Source: Chaenocephalus aceratus
Lineage: Eukaryota; Chordata; Actinopteri; Perciformes; Channichthyidae
DNA: 64,000 nucleotides
NCBI GenBank assembly: GCA_023974075.1
Contig: JAMFTG010000188.1
Coordinates: forward strand, 62,001 to 126,000
Direction of reading: 5' to 3'
The translations under genes and the position numbers were made by a program. Numbering within the stretch: position 1 is the stretch's first letter; each line of letters starts with the position of its first letter. Shown piece after piece: positions 48,306-57,920 of this stretch. The notes beneath the pieces were generated by a model that saw only the letters and a program-made list of their open reading frames with translations, was not told the DNA's origin and did not search any database.

Positions 48306-48500
48306 TGTAAGTTGTATCTTAACCCCCAAATTCTTTAGCAAAAGTAAGCCATTTACAGTCATTGTCAATATATATAGTACTGCGTTGATAAGCATGAAAT
48401 TTGATATTTTAAAGTTTACTATACATAAATTAGCAGCTAATAATAAATCAAGTTATATTGGTCTAAAGTTATTTTTTACATTTCTAAAATACAGCACACT
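48306..48500 (-). mobile_element. IS5-family relic, right part
   Basis: CCAAATTCTTTAGCAAAAGT, GCCATTTACAGTCATTGTCA and GCGTTGATAAGCATGAAATT match the 5' part of the IS5-family element (compare GCGTTAATCAAGGTAAAATT). It continues the relic interrupted at 47394. Confidence 0.65.
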
Positions 48501-48670
48501 TTTACAATTAATGTATTAAGATTTCCTAGAAAACATAGATTTATATACCCATAGAACTTGACTAATTTGACAAAAAGTTTTACTTTTTAAAAAATTGAAA
48601 TGAAAACTTTTGCCAATCTTGTTTAAGATCTTCATATAGATTACAGTATGCGGAGCAGGGGGGATAAGGT

Positions 48671-49843
48671 ATGTTTGGCACTCGGGTTTTCTCAAGAACT
48701 GTACGCTTAAAAAAACATGCTAGTGCTCCAGCGAGTGTTCCTTTATCATATGCAGCGCTCCCAAAAGTGGCTCGTGTTGCTCTACTACAACATAATGGCT
48801 TAGAAGCGAAATCCATCGTTAGAAGAGGCGAACGTGTTACCGAAGGTCAAGTCATTGCAGAAGGCACTCGTGATTCTGGAGTGACTATGCACTCGCCCGT
48901 TCCCGGAATTGTTTTAGGAATCTTTGATATTATTCTACCAAACGGAAAAAAAACAAAGATTATCGAAATCCAAACAGGGGGTTTTTTTCGTAAAAATCCT
49001 AATATTACGCCCCGAAATATTAATAGTTTAAATAGATCGCGAATTTTGGCAGAGCTTGCTGATAAAGGTGTTGTGGACCATAATATTGAAGCAATACCTG
49101 CCCATCTCAAATATGGGGACGTAAATGTTCTTGAATATTTGATTATTCCCTTGAAGATATCGATCCCTATAACGTCATACAAGAAAGAATTATTTTAGAC
49201 TATCCTCAGTCATTTCATGATGGTCTAATCATATTGACAAAAATTATTGAACCAAAAGTTATTATTTTATGTAGTACCAAAAATAAACAGCATCTTATTT
49301 CTCAAGTTACTCCCTTAATACCAGGATCAACAATAGTACAACCACTTATTATCCCACACATTTCTGCGTTACCTTTGAATGAGATTATTCAAATCCATTT
49401 ACAAAACAAACTTGCAAAAACACAACCAAGTCCTTTGATATCAGACATAAATATTGTCTACCCATCGTTTCTTTATCAATTACAACAAAGTGTTCTCTTT
49501 CGTACACCATGTATTGATCGTCCAATTACCATTGCAGGTGGAGCACTCAAAAAACCCTTAAATATGTTCATTCGTATAGGGACCACAGTCCGTTGTGTTT
49601 GTGAAGAATGTGGAGGATTTAAGAAAGAGCCAGCACATATTATGATGGGAACTTTACAATTTGGGTTTGAGATTGTTGATCTTGATACTCCTATTAATAA
49701 AACACCAGTATGCTGTTGGCTCTTTCACAAAAGAAGTTACAAAAATTAAACACGTTTTAAATGCGAATAGTAGTTCACGACAAGCTAACTTGCTTTTTGA
49801 TTTTATTCCTTCTCAAGAAGCACTCAAAAAAATTTCACTATAG
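48671..49843 (+). pseudogene. RnfC-like electron-transport subunit, frameshifted
   Basis: Resembles RnfC, the NADH-side subunit of Rnf ion-pumping complexes. The N-terminal barrel-sandwich part reads VALLQHNGLEAKSIVRRGER, then VTEGQVIAEG and MHSPVPGIVLGIFD. The central part reads TPCIDRPITIAGGALKKPLN, then EECGGFKKEPAHIMMG and DLDTPINKT. Frameshifts occur near 49155 and near 49700. The last open frame (KEVTKIKHVLNANSSSRQAN) lacks the Cys-rich ferredoxin ligands expected in RnfC, so the C-terminus is lost or this is a divergent relative. No other rnf gene is adjacent. Confidence 0.65.
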
Positions 49844-50079
49844 ACAAATATTCCTTATTACAGCTGTCAAACATTTGTCTTTATATATGTAACCACAGAA
49901 CTTTATATCAATCTCAAATCATTTTATGGTTAGAGATCACTGATAGATCCAGTTATCATTGTGAACAAGACTTACAAAGTAAAATAATTTACTTTGTAAG
50001 TTCTTGAATAATTTTTATAAACTTATTAACTCTATTTTTCCTTTATTTGCAGAGTTTCAAGTAGGATTGCGGATACTAT
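49844..50079. other. Non-coding stretch
   Basis: AT-rich, with no gene recognised. It contains TTACAAAGTAAAATAATTTAC followed by TTTGTAAGTT, a short inverted motif near 49970-50002. It leads into an IS relic. Confidence 0.35.
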
Positions 50080-51080
50080 TAATTGTAAAAATATCTTATA
50101 GTTTAGGAATCAAAAATAACTTTAGAGCAATATGAGTTGATTTACCCTTGTCTTTTAGTTCAGCGCTGAAAGCGCTAACACAACCAAACTTATTTTTATC
50201 AATGCAGTGCTATATATTGCTGTAAATGGCGTAATTTTCCTAAAAAATTTGGGAATTGCTTTATGATTTTAAAAAAGAATTTCTAATTGGGCATAGAATA
50301 AGGTGTTGGATCATTTATTTGAAATATTACAGGAAAATAATATGATCAGAGTCCAGGTGCAGTGTTTTGGATTGGACTGTACTTTTTGAAAGTTCATTTT
50401 TATATAACAAGTAAGATTAAAAAAAGTGAAGAACAATTCATTGGAAGAACCAGGGGAGGGTGGACAACAAAAATACATATACTTTCCCAAAATGATAGAA
50501 ATATACTGAATGTTAGCATCTTAACAGGCGGGATAAATTTTAAAATCCAAGCTGTAACTAACTGATGGACATGGTAGACCTATTTTTTAAAAAATTACCG
50601 CAGGCAATGTTAGCGATTCCAATAAATTTCGAGAATCTCTAAAATTGAGAAATATTACATACTTCATCTCTCCCTCCAAGAAAAAATAGAATCATTTATG
50701 ATAAAAACTTTATAAAATTCGGCATAAAATAGGTTCAGTTGCATAAAAACTGGAGGCGTGTTTCAACACGTTATGACCGATGTATTCACACCTTTTATTC
50801 AACTGTATTGATTGATGTACTTGGCCATTTTACCTGTAATAACTAAGTGCAACAAGAGGTCCTAACCTTATCATGTACAGGGATTATGATAGAAAAATAT
50901 GGATCATATTGCTTTTGATAGGGAATTTTAAGATTGATGTACCTTTAAAATTAATCTTGAAATCCATTAAATTACAATAAAAAAATTACTCAAATATTTC
51001 GTAGACTAAAAGGATTTCGGCGTATATTCACTCGATTTGAGAAACTCGATATCAAGGTTTAGAATTTTGTCTTAATTGTA
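50080..51080 (+). mobile_element. Nested IS relics (IS5-family type 1 interrupted by type 2)
   Basis: 50100-50550 and 50880-51080 resemble the type-1 IS5-family element (AGAGCAATATGAGTTGATTT, GTTTTGGATTGGACTGTACT, RGGWTTKIHILSQNDRN, ending AAGGATTTCGGCGTATATTC and GAGAAACTCGATATCAAGG). 50555-50875 resembles the 3' part of the type-2 element in plus orientation (TGATGGACATGGTAGACCTA, GGCGTGTTTCAACACGTTAT, ending AACAAGAGGTCCTAACC). Both are heavily eroded. The type-2 piece sits inside the type-1 piece. Confidence 0.65.
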
Positions 51081-51100
51081 TTCTTATATATCAATAATTC

Positions 51101-51358
51101 ATGTACACATGTCCAGATATATTTATTGATGAAACAAATTATGAATTGCTTATAATTGATACAAGTTATATGAAAGTACTACTTTATGCATCAGTAAACA
51201 AATTCGGAAATCAGCGGAGATTTTTAGCACAAAAGTGGGCACTCAATAGCCTGATATACAGCTGGTCGTGGATGCGTATGGTACACCAATTAGAATTCGT
51301 ATCAGTTAAGGTTTCCCGATCGGCTGTTCAAGAGGTTGTTCTATTATGCATGGGATAA
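51101..51358 (+). pseudogene. Transposase relic of another IS5-like element
   Basis: The short ORF contains IIDTSYMKVLLYASVNKFGN, reminiscent of the D(S/T)(T/S)Y(I/M)KVHxHAxGxKGGNQ motif of IS5-family transposases. It ends VSRSAVQEVVLLCMG, comparable to a GTxxDxxEA region. The intervening sequence is out of frame. It is only a decayed fragment. Confidence 0.45.
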
Positions 51359-51790
51359 TAGCTTACAATTGTCTGGTTAATTAGCGATTATGATATAAAT
51401 TTACTACCAAAATAGGAAAATCTCTAAGGTATTTAGCTTGTATTTCCAGTCAAAAAGAATTTAATCAACCAATAACAATAATAATCTCTATAAATATTGC
51501 CATAGTATTTTTACAAAGTTTGACCAAAAATCAACTGCATTTTATACTTTTTTATTTCCATTTATATTTTTTCTCATATATGAAGTATGATCAGAAAGAT
51601 TTGTGAACGTAAATAATTGAGAGAAGTGGATATTACTAAAAACAATACTTGAAAGAAATGGCATATCGTTACTGATTAAAAAAACATCTTGAAAAGATTT
51701 GTTGTAATATCTTTTTTTTGTGACTGATTAAAGTATCAATATTTAATTATTTGCTATATCTATTTATTAGTTGACATGGAATATTGTACT
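51359..51790. other. Non-coding AT-rich stretch
   Basis: No gene, RNA or clear repeat seen. It separates IS relics from the 3' end of the NADH oxidase-like gene. Confidence 0.4.
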
Positions 51791-53130
51791 TTACTTATTA
51801 GCAACATTACCAGCAATATTTAGTATATCCCATGGGCGAGTAAATGCTGGTGAATATGCAAAATCTAAGAACCCCAATTCGCGTGTTGTCATCCGCTTTA
51901 CAATGGCTACCGAAAGAGCATGAGAGCGTAATGCGGCTCCCATTTTACCGATGACTTGGCCTCCTAAAATAATCTGTGACCCCTTTTCATAAATGAGTTT
52001 AATGTGCATGGGATAAGCGGGAGGATGGTAAGTTGAGTGATCTAAATCTTGAATAAGTGCAGTTTCTATATCGTAGCCTTCATCTTTGGCTTCTTGTTCA
52101 GTTAACCCAACACGTGCGGCTTCAAGTTCAATAACTTTGAGACTTGCTGCTCCAATCATTGCTGGCATTTTCGTATCATAGCCGGCAATATTTTCACCGA
52201 TGATCCGCCCTAACTTATTAGCAACTGTAGCTAACGGAATATAGACAGGATCTTTTTTTAACAGATGCGGTATCGTAGCACAATCACCGCCTGCATAAAT
52301 ATTTTTGATATTGGTTTGCCCTTTATTATTAACAATGAGAGCACCATTTTTGAGCATCTGAAAATCTATTCCCTGAAGAAATTGTGTTGCAGGCCTAACT
52401 CCTGTAGAAAGAACGACAATGTCACAGGATATTTCGCCTTGATCAGTTAAAACTTTTTGTACCGGATCACCTATCAATGCTTGAACGGTACAGGAGCATT
52501 TGAGGTCTACATGGTGTTCAAGCAACTCTTTCGACATGATTTCAGAAAATTCTGAGTCAAAACTTAAAGACATAACCCGATCACGCATTTCAACTACTGT
52601 TACTTTTTTCTCAAGTTTATGTGCGGCTACTACAACTTCGATACCAATATAACCTGCCCCAATCACAACAATCTTTTTTATTGATTTTTTGTTAAGAGCT
52701 TTACGTAATGCTATGCCATCACTCATTGTGCGCAGCAGAAATGCACCTTGTGGTAAAGGATTGGCGAAAGGTGGAAGAATAGGCTCAGCCCCTGTTGCTA
52801 TCATCAATTTGTCGTATTGATCCGTGATTTCCATTTGTGTGCTAATATCTCTGATAGTTACTACTTGGCGCTCAGGATCAACGCTAATAACTTCGTGATG
52901 AAGTTTTACCTCTATTCCACTTTTCCTAAATTCTTCAGGAGTTCTGGCAATCATTTCGTCAGTAGATTCAAAAAAATTACCTATAAAAAATGGCAATCCA
53001 CAAGCTCCAAAACCAGTGATGTCACCCTTTTCGTAAAGGGTGATTTTATCTTTTTTTTTTTAAGAAGGCGACGTGCTTTAGCAGCGACACTTGTTCCTGC
53101 AGCTGTAGCACCGATAACAATAAGATGCAT
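51791..53130 (-). pseudogene. CoA-disulfide reductase / NADH oxidase-like, frame broken at an A11 tract
   Basis: An FAD-dependent pyridine-nucleotide disulfide oxidoreductase that reduces CoA-disulfide or O2 with NAD(P)H. The start at 53130 gives MHLIVIGATAAGTSVAAKAR (FAD-binding GxGxxG-type). After the tract the frame continues with the redox Cys in GFGACGLPFFIG, then MIATGAEPILP, the NAD-binding VVIGAGYIGIEVVVAA and IYAGGDCATIP. The only lesion is an A11 run (53051-53061 on the plus strand, codons about 23-27), one base short of 12. Change of the tract by one base would restore the gene. It follows the cystine-type symporter by nine bases, suggesting joint thiol/disulfide metabolism. Confidence 0.85.
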
Positions 53131-53139
53131 GACTACTAC

Positions 53140-54531
53140 TTACTCCTGATCAATAGCGAATTTGACAGGATCTTTAAATATTTTAGTGTTAAATTCACCA
53201 TGGACACGACTTGTAAAAATTCCAGCAATGATAGATCCAGAAACATTTAAGGCTGTACGTCCCATATCTATTAATGGCTCTATAGATATTAATAATCCAG
53301 CTAGTTTAACAGGTAGTCCAAGAATGGATAATACAATAATTGCTGCAAAAGTTGCTCCACCACCAACACCAGCTACACCGAAGCTTGAAATTGCAATGAC
53401 GAAAAGGAGTTTTCCAACGAGTACCCATGTAATTTCTGTACCCTGTGACAGATAAATCATAATGGCCACCATGGCTGGGTATATTCCGCCACAACCGTTT
53501 TGCCCAATAGAAGCTCCAAGACTTGCAGATAATCCGGCTGAAGTTTCATCAACCCCTATTTGACGGATCTGAACTCTTGTATTAATAGGTATACTTACAG
53601 CACTAGAACGACTGACAAATCCAAAAACAAGAGCTGGCCATGCTTTTTGGATGTAGGTCATAGGGTTGAGTCCTAAAGTTAGGATGATAGCTAAATGTAC
53701 GATAAACATGAGAATAAGTGAGGCATAACTTACTATAATAAACCAAACGAGTTTATAAATATCTTGCCAAGGGCTAGTAGCCATCATGACTGTCATCAGA
53801 GCCATCACACCATAGGGAGTCCATCTGAGAATAATGGTTGCCATACGAAGAACAACATCATGTATGGCTAGACTTCCCGATTTGACAAGAGCAAAAACAT
53901 CTGGTTTTTTCCTTGCAAGTTGTAGTGCTGCAATTGCAAAAAGCGAAAAAAACAGGACAACTCCAAACATCGATGAGTTTCGTAGTCCAGCCATATCACC
54001 GAAAGGATTTGCTGGAAGAAGACTCTTTAATTGTTGAATGATTGATGGTTCACCCATTTCTGTTGTTAGTTGATGTAAGTAAGCACTGCGTTCTAGAGTT
54101 ACAGTACTTTGGATATCAGGTGCAACAAGGTTAAAAATAGAGGAGAAAAAAATTCCTATTCCTGCTGCCATTACCGTTGTTACTATGAGAATAGTAATGA
54201 TTAATATTCCTTTTTTCCCTAGAGAATTAGCATCATTCATTTTTAGAACTGCTGACAAAATAGAAACCATAATCAGGGGAATTATCAGCATACGAAGAAA
54301 ACTAATATAGCCGCTTCCAATAAGACCAATCCACTGTGTTGTCATACTTACAATTGGAGATTGTGCTCCATGCATACTCTGTAGGATAAATCCTAGCAAA
54401 AGACCTAAAATAAATCCAATACCAACGCGGTAGTGAAATTTAAGATGTATTTTGGCCAGTTTTCTTAGGAAATAAATCATTACTGAGAAAACTGAAAGAT
54501 TGCCCAGTACTTTCAGAAGATCAAGATTCAT
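53140..54531 (-). CDS. tcyP: L-cystine-type dicarboxylate/amino-acid:cation symporter
   Basis: A DAACS-family sodium/proton symporter, 463 aa and intact. The N-terminal part resembles TcyP/YdjN cystine importers (WIGLIGSGYISFLRMLIIPL, about 69-88). HP1 and HP2 features include SSAVSIPINTRVQ (about 308) and the C-terminal AGVGGGATFAAIIVLSILGL, with IEPLIDMGRTALNVSG (about 410). About eight hydrophobic segments are visible. The neighbouring disulfide reductase gene and the nearby cysS and suf genes support cystine as substrate, but glutamate or dicarboxylates remain possible. It is probably the first gene of a two-gene operon with the reductase. Confidence 0.85.
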   Translation of the reverse strand: MNLDLLKVLGNLSVFSVMIYFLRKLAKIHLKFHYRVGIGFILGLLLGFILQSMHGAQSPIVSMTTQWIGLIGSGYISFLRMLIIPLIMVSILSAVLKMNDANSLGKKGILIITILIVTTVMAAGIGIFFSSIFNLVAPDIQSTVTLERSAYLHQLTTEMGEPSIIQQLKSLLPANPFGDMAGLRNSSMFGVVLFFSLFAIAALQLARKKPDVFALVKSGSLAIHDVVLRMATIILRWTPYGVMALMTVMMATSPWQDIYKLVWFIIVSYASLILMFIVHLAIILTLGLNPMTYIQKAWPALVFGFVSRSSAVSIPINTRVQIRQIGVDETSAGLSASLGASIGQNGCGGIYPAMVAIMIYLSQGTEITWVLVGKLLFVIAISSFGVAGVGGGATFAAIIVLSILGLPVKLAGLLISIEPLIDMGRTALNVSGSIIAGIFTSRVHGEFNTKIFKDPVKFAIDQE

Positions 54532-54877
54532 ATTTAAAGATAAACCCCTTATACAATCTACAAAATTCTAGTAAAAAAACACTTTGAAAGCCTTATTAAA
54601 AATCAATTGAACTATAAGTAAAAAATCGCTACAATGCAATTGTCCTTATGGTAAGTTTTTGACCATCCCAGGATTTTTATTAACGAAGAAATATTGTCAT
54701 TTATATTTACCAGAATTAAAATATCATGAAACTGTACAATAGTATACAGAAGAAAACTTTTAAGTAAAGACAATCTTTAATAATCTATACTGAAAAATGA
54801 CTAAAGATTAATCAAAAGTTAGATCTTAGTTAAGATGACTTATTATTATGTATAATTTGTGCTAGAATTTTGCACTT
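54532..54877. other. Intergenic region before tRNA-Arg
   Basis: AT-rich, without ORFs. TATAAT at 54851-54856 lies 22 bases before the tRNA and could be its -10 box, but no good -35 box accompanies it. GTGC and GCAC (54860-54874) form a tiny hairpin. The symporter promoter should also lie here. Confidence 0.4.
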
Positions 54878-54950
54878 GCTCTGGTAGCTCAGGGGATAGA
54901 GCAACCGCCTCCTAAGCGGTAGGTCAGCCGTTCGAATCGGCTTCAGAGCG
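54878..54950 (+). tRNA. tRNA-Arg (anticodon CCU)
   Basis: 73 bases. The acceptor GCTCTGG/TCAGAGC has one G-T pair, with discriminator G. The anticodon stem ACCGC/GCGGT encloses CTCCTAA, giving CCU. The T arm is GCCGTTCGAATCGGC. CCA is not encoded. Confidence 0.95.
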
Positions 54951-54959
54951 TTAATAAAT

Positions 54960-56463
54960 ATGACAAAATCTTTTATTATTCAAAAACGGGGGAGTACAAA
55001 AAAAGTAGTGCACTTGCTTTTATATAATACCCTGAGTCGTAAGTTAGAACAGTTTGTTCCTCTGAAAAGAGGGCATGTTTCTTTATATTGTTGTGGTCCT
55101 ACCGTTTATGCCCGTGCTCATATCGGTAATTTTCGTACATATATTTTTGAAGATTTACTTATTCGTGTTTTGAGGTGTTTGGGGTATCAAACCAATCATG
55201 TTCTTAATATTACGGACATAGGGCATTTGACTGGGGATGAGTACGATATTGGCCAGGATAAAATGCTTAAAACTGCTCAAGAAAAAAAGCAAAGTATTTT
55301 CGATATTGCAAGGCTTTATACACAGTATTTTTTTGATGATGCTAAAAAACTTAATTTTATAATTCCAAATATAGTGTGTGTAGCTACAGATCATATAGAA
55401 GATATGATTAATATAGCCAAGCGTTTAGAGATCAATGGCTTTGTTTATGAGTCTGGTGGAAATTTATATTTTGATACAAGTAAGGATCCTCATTATGGTA
55501 TTCTTCGTGGAGGTCATGCCAATTCCAAGACACAGTCTTTGGATCATCATCGTGTAGCAAAAGATAATAAGAAAAAGCATCCAGAGGATTTTTTGCTTTG
55601 GGCAACTAAAAGTAAGTTTGAGGATCAGGCACTTTTGTGGGGTAGTCCTTGGGGTAAGGGTTATCCAGGATGGCATTTAGAATGTACTGCCATGAGTGTG
55701 CGTTATCTTGGCGAAAAATTTGATATTCATTGTGGTGGAGTAGACCACGTTGCTATTCATCATACGAATGAACTTGCTCAGAACTATGGTGCTTTTGGAA
55801 GTTGTGGTGCGAATTATTGGCTTCATGGGGAATTTTTACTGCTTAATTCTGAAAAAGAGTAAGAGTATGAAGAATTTTTTAACTTTTGATCAGCTTGAGA
55901 ATGAGGGTTATGATTATCTTGATTATCGATATCTTTGTCTGGGAACACATTACCGTAAGCAATTAACTTTTCATGAACAATCGATTTTGTCAGCAAAACA
56001 ATCAAGAAAGAACTTGGTCCAAGTTCTTCAGAAATTGCAGAAAAATGTTAATCCTGTTGTACAAAATACGGATGGCGATTCAGTTCTAAACAGACTGAAA
56101 AGTCATGTATATTATCAAAAATTTCTTGAAAAAATTTGTCATGATCTTAATATTCCTGCTGCACTTTCTGTGATGTGGGATCTTTTAAAAGATTCCAGTG
56201 TTTCTTTACAGGACAGGTGGGATTTAGTTTTAGCAATGGATGAGATTTTTGGTTTGGGGCTCAGGAATATTGGATCTGATGAGGCAGAAGATAATAAGCG
56301 TTTAACCCTCTCAGCTGATCTTGTTGATCTTATTCAGCTGCGTGAGCAGGCGCGACAAGATAAAAACTATCGAGAGGCTGATCGAATTAGAATCCTTCTT
56401 GAAGACAAGGGAATTTTTCTTGAAGACACAGCCCAGGGAACAGTCTGGAAGAAAAAAAGCTAA
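54960..56463 (+). pseudogene. cysS: Cysteinyl-tRNA synthetase, frameshifted in KMSKS
   Basis: A class I synthetase that charges tRNA-Cys. The first frame (54960-55862) holds the HIGH motif ARAHIGNFRTYIFED, the zinc ligands (YCCGPTVY, HLECTAMS, HCGGVDHVAIHHTNE) and LLLNSEK. The second frame, to 56463, begins with SKSMKNFLTF and contains the anticodon-binding region (LREQARQDKNYREADRIRI). Between them the expected KMSKS Met codon is lost: two bases are missing near 55855, after GAAAAA. This is not a simple homopolymer slip. The gene begins nine bases after tRNA-Arg. If the break is real, another source of Cys-tRNA is required. Confidence 0.85.
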
Positions 56464-56525
56464 TGAAAACCCCGAGGCAAAAAGACAAAACCAAGATAAA
56501 AAAGGTGAAAGTATATGAAATAGAT

Positions 56526-57136
56526 TTAAGTTTGTTGTTTAACAATGGCTGAGGAAATACCAATTTTCTCTAATTTTGCTAAATTTGTCTTTAGATTGTC
56601 TTTGTGTACACTGCGTACTTCAATACGAATGATACCTTCTTTTGTAAGTACAGCGATAGGATCAAGCAATGCTTGTTCTAAGACCTTTTCTTTCATTCTC
56701 TTTGCATTAAGCGGATTTTTATATGCTGCAATTTGAATGGTATAAAATGTTTTTTTTTCACTCTCAATAACTTCTTTACTAAGATGAGGAATATCACTGG
56801 TAATATGGACATTCGCCGTTCCCGTATATTCCATATCAATCATTTGAGAGGCTTTTCTGGATAAGTCAATAATACGATTTTTAAGAAAAGGCCCACGATC
56901 GTTAATACGTACTGTTACTGTTTTCCTATTTTTCAGATTATGGACTTTGACTATTGTTCCAAAGGGAAGAAATCGATGAGCAGCGGTTAATTGGTTCATG
57001 TCATAAGTTTCTCCGTTTGCTGTTTTTTCCATGAAATTTCCCCCCATACCAACTTGCAACACCTTCCTCAGAAAAGGAAAATGCATGAAAAAGTACTGAG
57101 AAAAATAAAAGTATAAACAGAGAAAATCCTACTCAT
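56526..57136 (-). pseudogene. rlpA: RlpA-like septal ring lytic transglycosylase, frameshifted
   Basis: RlpA-type protein with a double-psi beta-barrel domain ([42 protein letters not shown]) and a C-terminal SPOR domain ([20 protein letters not shown]). The ATG at 57136 encodes a signal peptide ([13 protein letters not shown]). The conserved [15 protein letters not shown] segment lies in a second frame and the rest in a third. The breaks fall in T5 (57088-57092, plus coordinates) and at T6 (57023-57028). Without them the gene is continuous. It probably acts on glycan strands at the septum. Confidence 0.8.
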
Positions 57137-57169
57137 CGTTACCCTTATCGGTTGAGATTATTCTATATA

Positions 57170-57833
57170 TTAAGAAGGTCTAGAAACTTTTTGGAGAGAT
57201 TCACCTAATACATCTTGAGGTCCATGTCCAGGGAAAATATGGGTTTTAAAGGGATAGTAGGAAAGTTTTTCCAAACTTTGCAATAATTCGTCTTCAGAAC
57301 TGAAGGGAAGATCGGTACGGCCTTTACCTCCATTGGCAAAAAGCGTATCTCCAGCGAATATGATGTTGTGAATTGTACTATAAAAACAACTTGATCCTGG
57401 TGAATGTCCAGGTGTTTCAATAAGAATAAAGTCGAGAAATCCTAGAGATTCTCCTTCTGAGAGATATATATCGATGTGGGGAATCTCAGTATGAGAATAG
57501 ATATTTTGCATATTAAAAACTTTTAGTGAAGAATTCAAAATGAGAGGGCCTTCTTGTTCAGAAAAATAGAATTTTTCTAATTTTGGAGCTAAAGTTTTGT
57601 GAATAATGTTGGCAGATGTTAGTGACTTTTGCAAAATTCCTCCATAGGCAATATGGTCAAAATGTCCATGTGTATAGGCTAAAACCACTTCTGAGACCTT
57701 TTTTTTTTTCTAAAAGTTGAACAATTTGATCGCTTTGGCCAGAGCTATCAACTATGAGAGCATATTGATTTTCTATGTAGACATAGGTATTGCAATCAAG
57801 GGCATTATCTGAAAATGTGTGAATATTGGGCAT
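57170..57833 (-). pseudogene. Metallo-beta-lactamase-fold hydrolase, frame broken at an A11 tract
   Basis: A glyoxalase II-like MBL-fold hydrolase (YcbL type). The N-terminal part from ATG 57833 reads NALDCNTYVYIENQYALIVD, and the rest contains the zinc motif THGHFDHIAYGG, ETPGHSPGSSCFY, FAGDTLFANGGKGRTDLP and HIFPGHGP. The sole lesion is an A11 run (57699-57709 on the plus strand, codon about 44); a tract of ten would keep the frame. The substrate is unknown. The gene lies 33 bases upstream of rlpA on the same strand. Confidence 0.82.
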
Positions 57834-57920
57834 CTTTATAATCCTTTATTTTATAATATTAACATGGCATCACCATAAAAAAACGATAACTTTAATTTAT
57901 AGCATATGTATAGGCATTTT

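Noticed and set aside
46860..51358. A defence or toxin-antitoxin island among the small ORFs
   Set aside because: Every recognisable fragment is transposase-derived; nothing resembles toxin, antitoxin, nuclease or CRISPR components.
54840..54877. Full promoter for tRNA-Arg
   Set aside because: A TATAAT box is present but no acceptable -35 box lies 16-18 bases upstream, so only the region is noted.
55850..55870. Stop-codon recoding or programmed frameshift in cysS
   Set aside because: Two bases of the conserved Met codon are missing and no slippery heptamer or downstream structure is evident.
54960..56463. CysRS as a genuine two-subunit (split) enzyme
   Set aside because: The break destroys the KMSKS motif itself and the second frame has no separate ribosome binding site, so a lesion is far more likely than a functional split.
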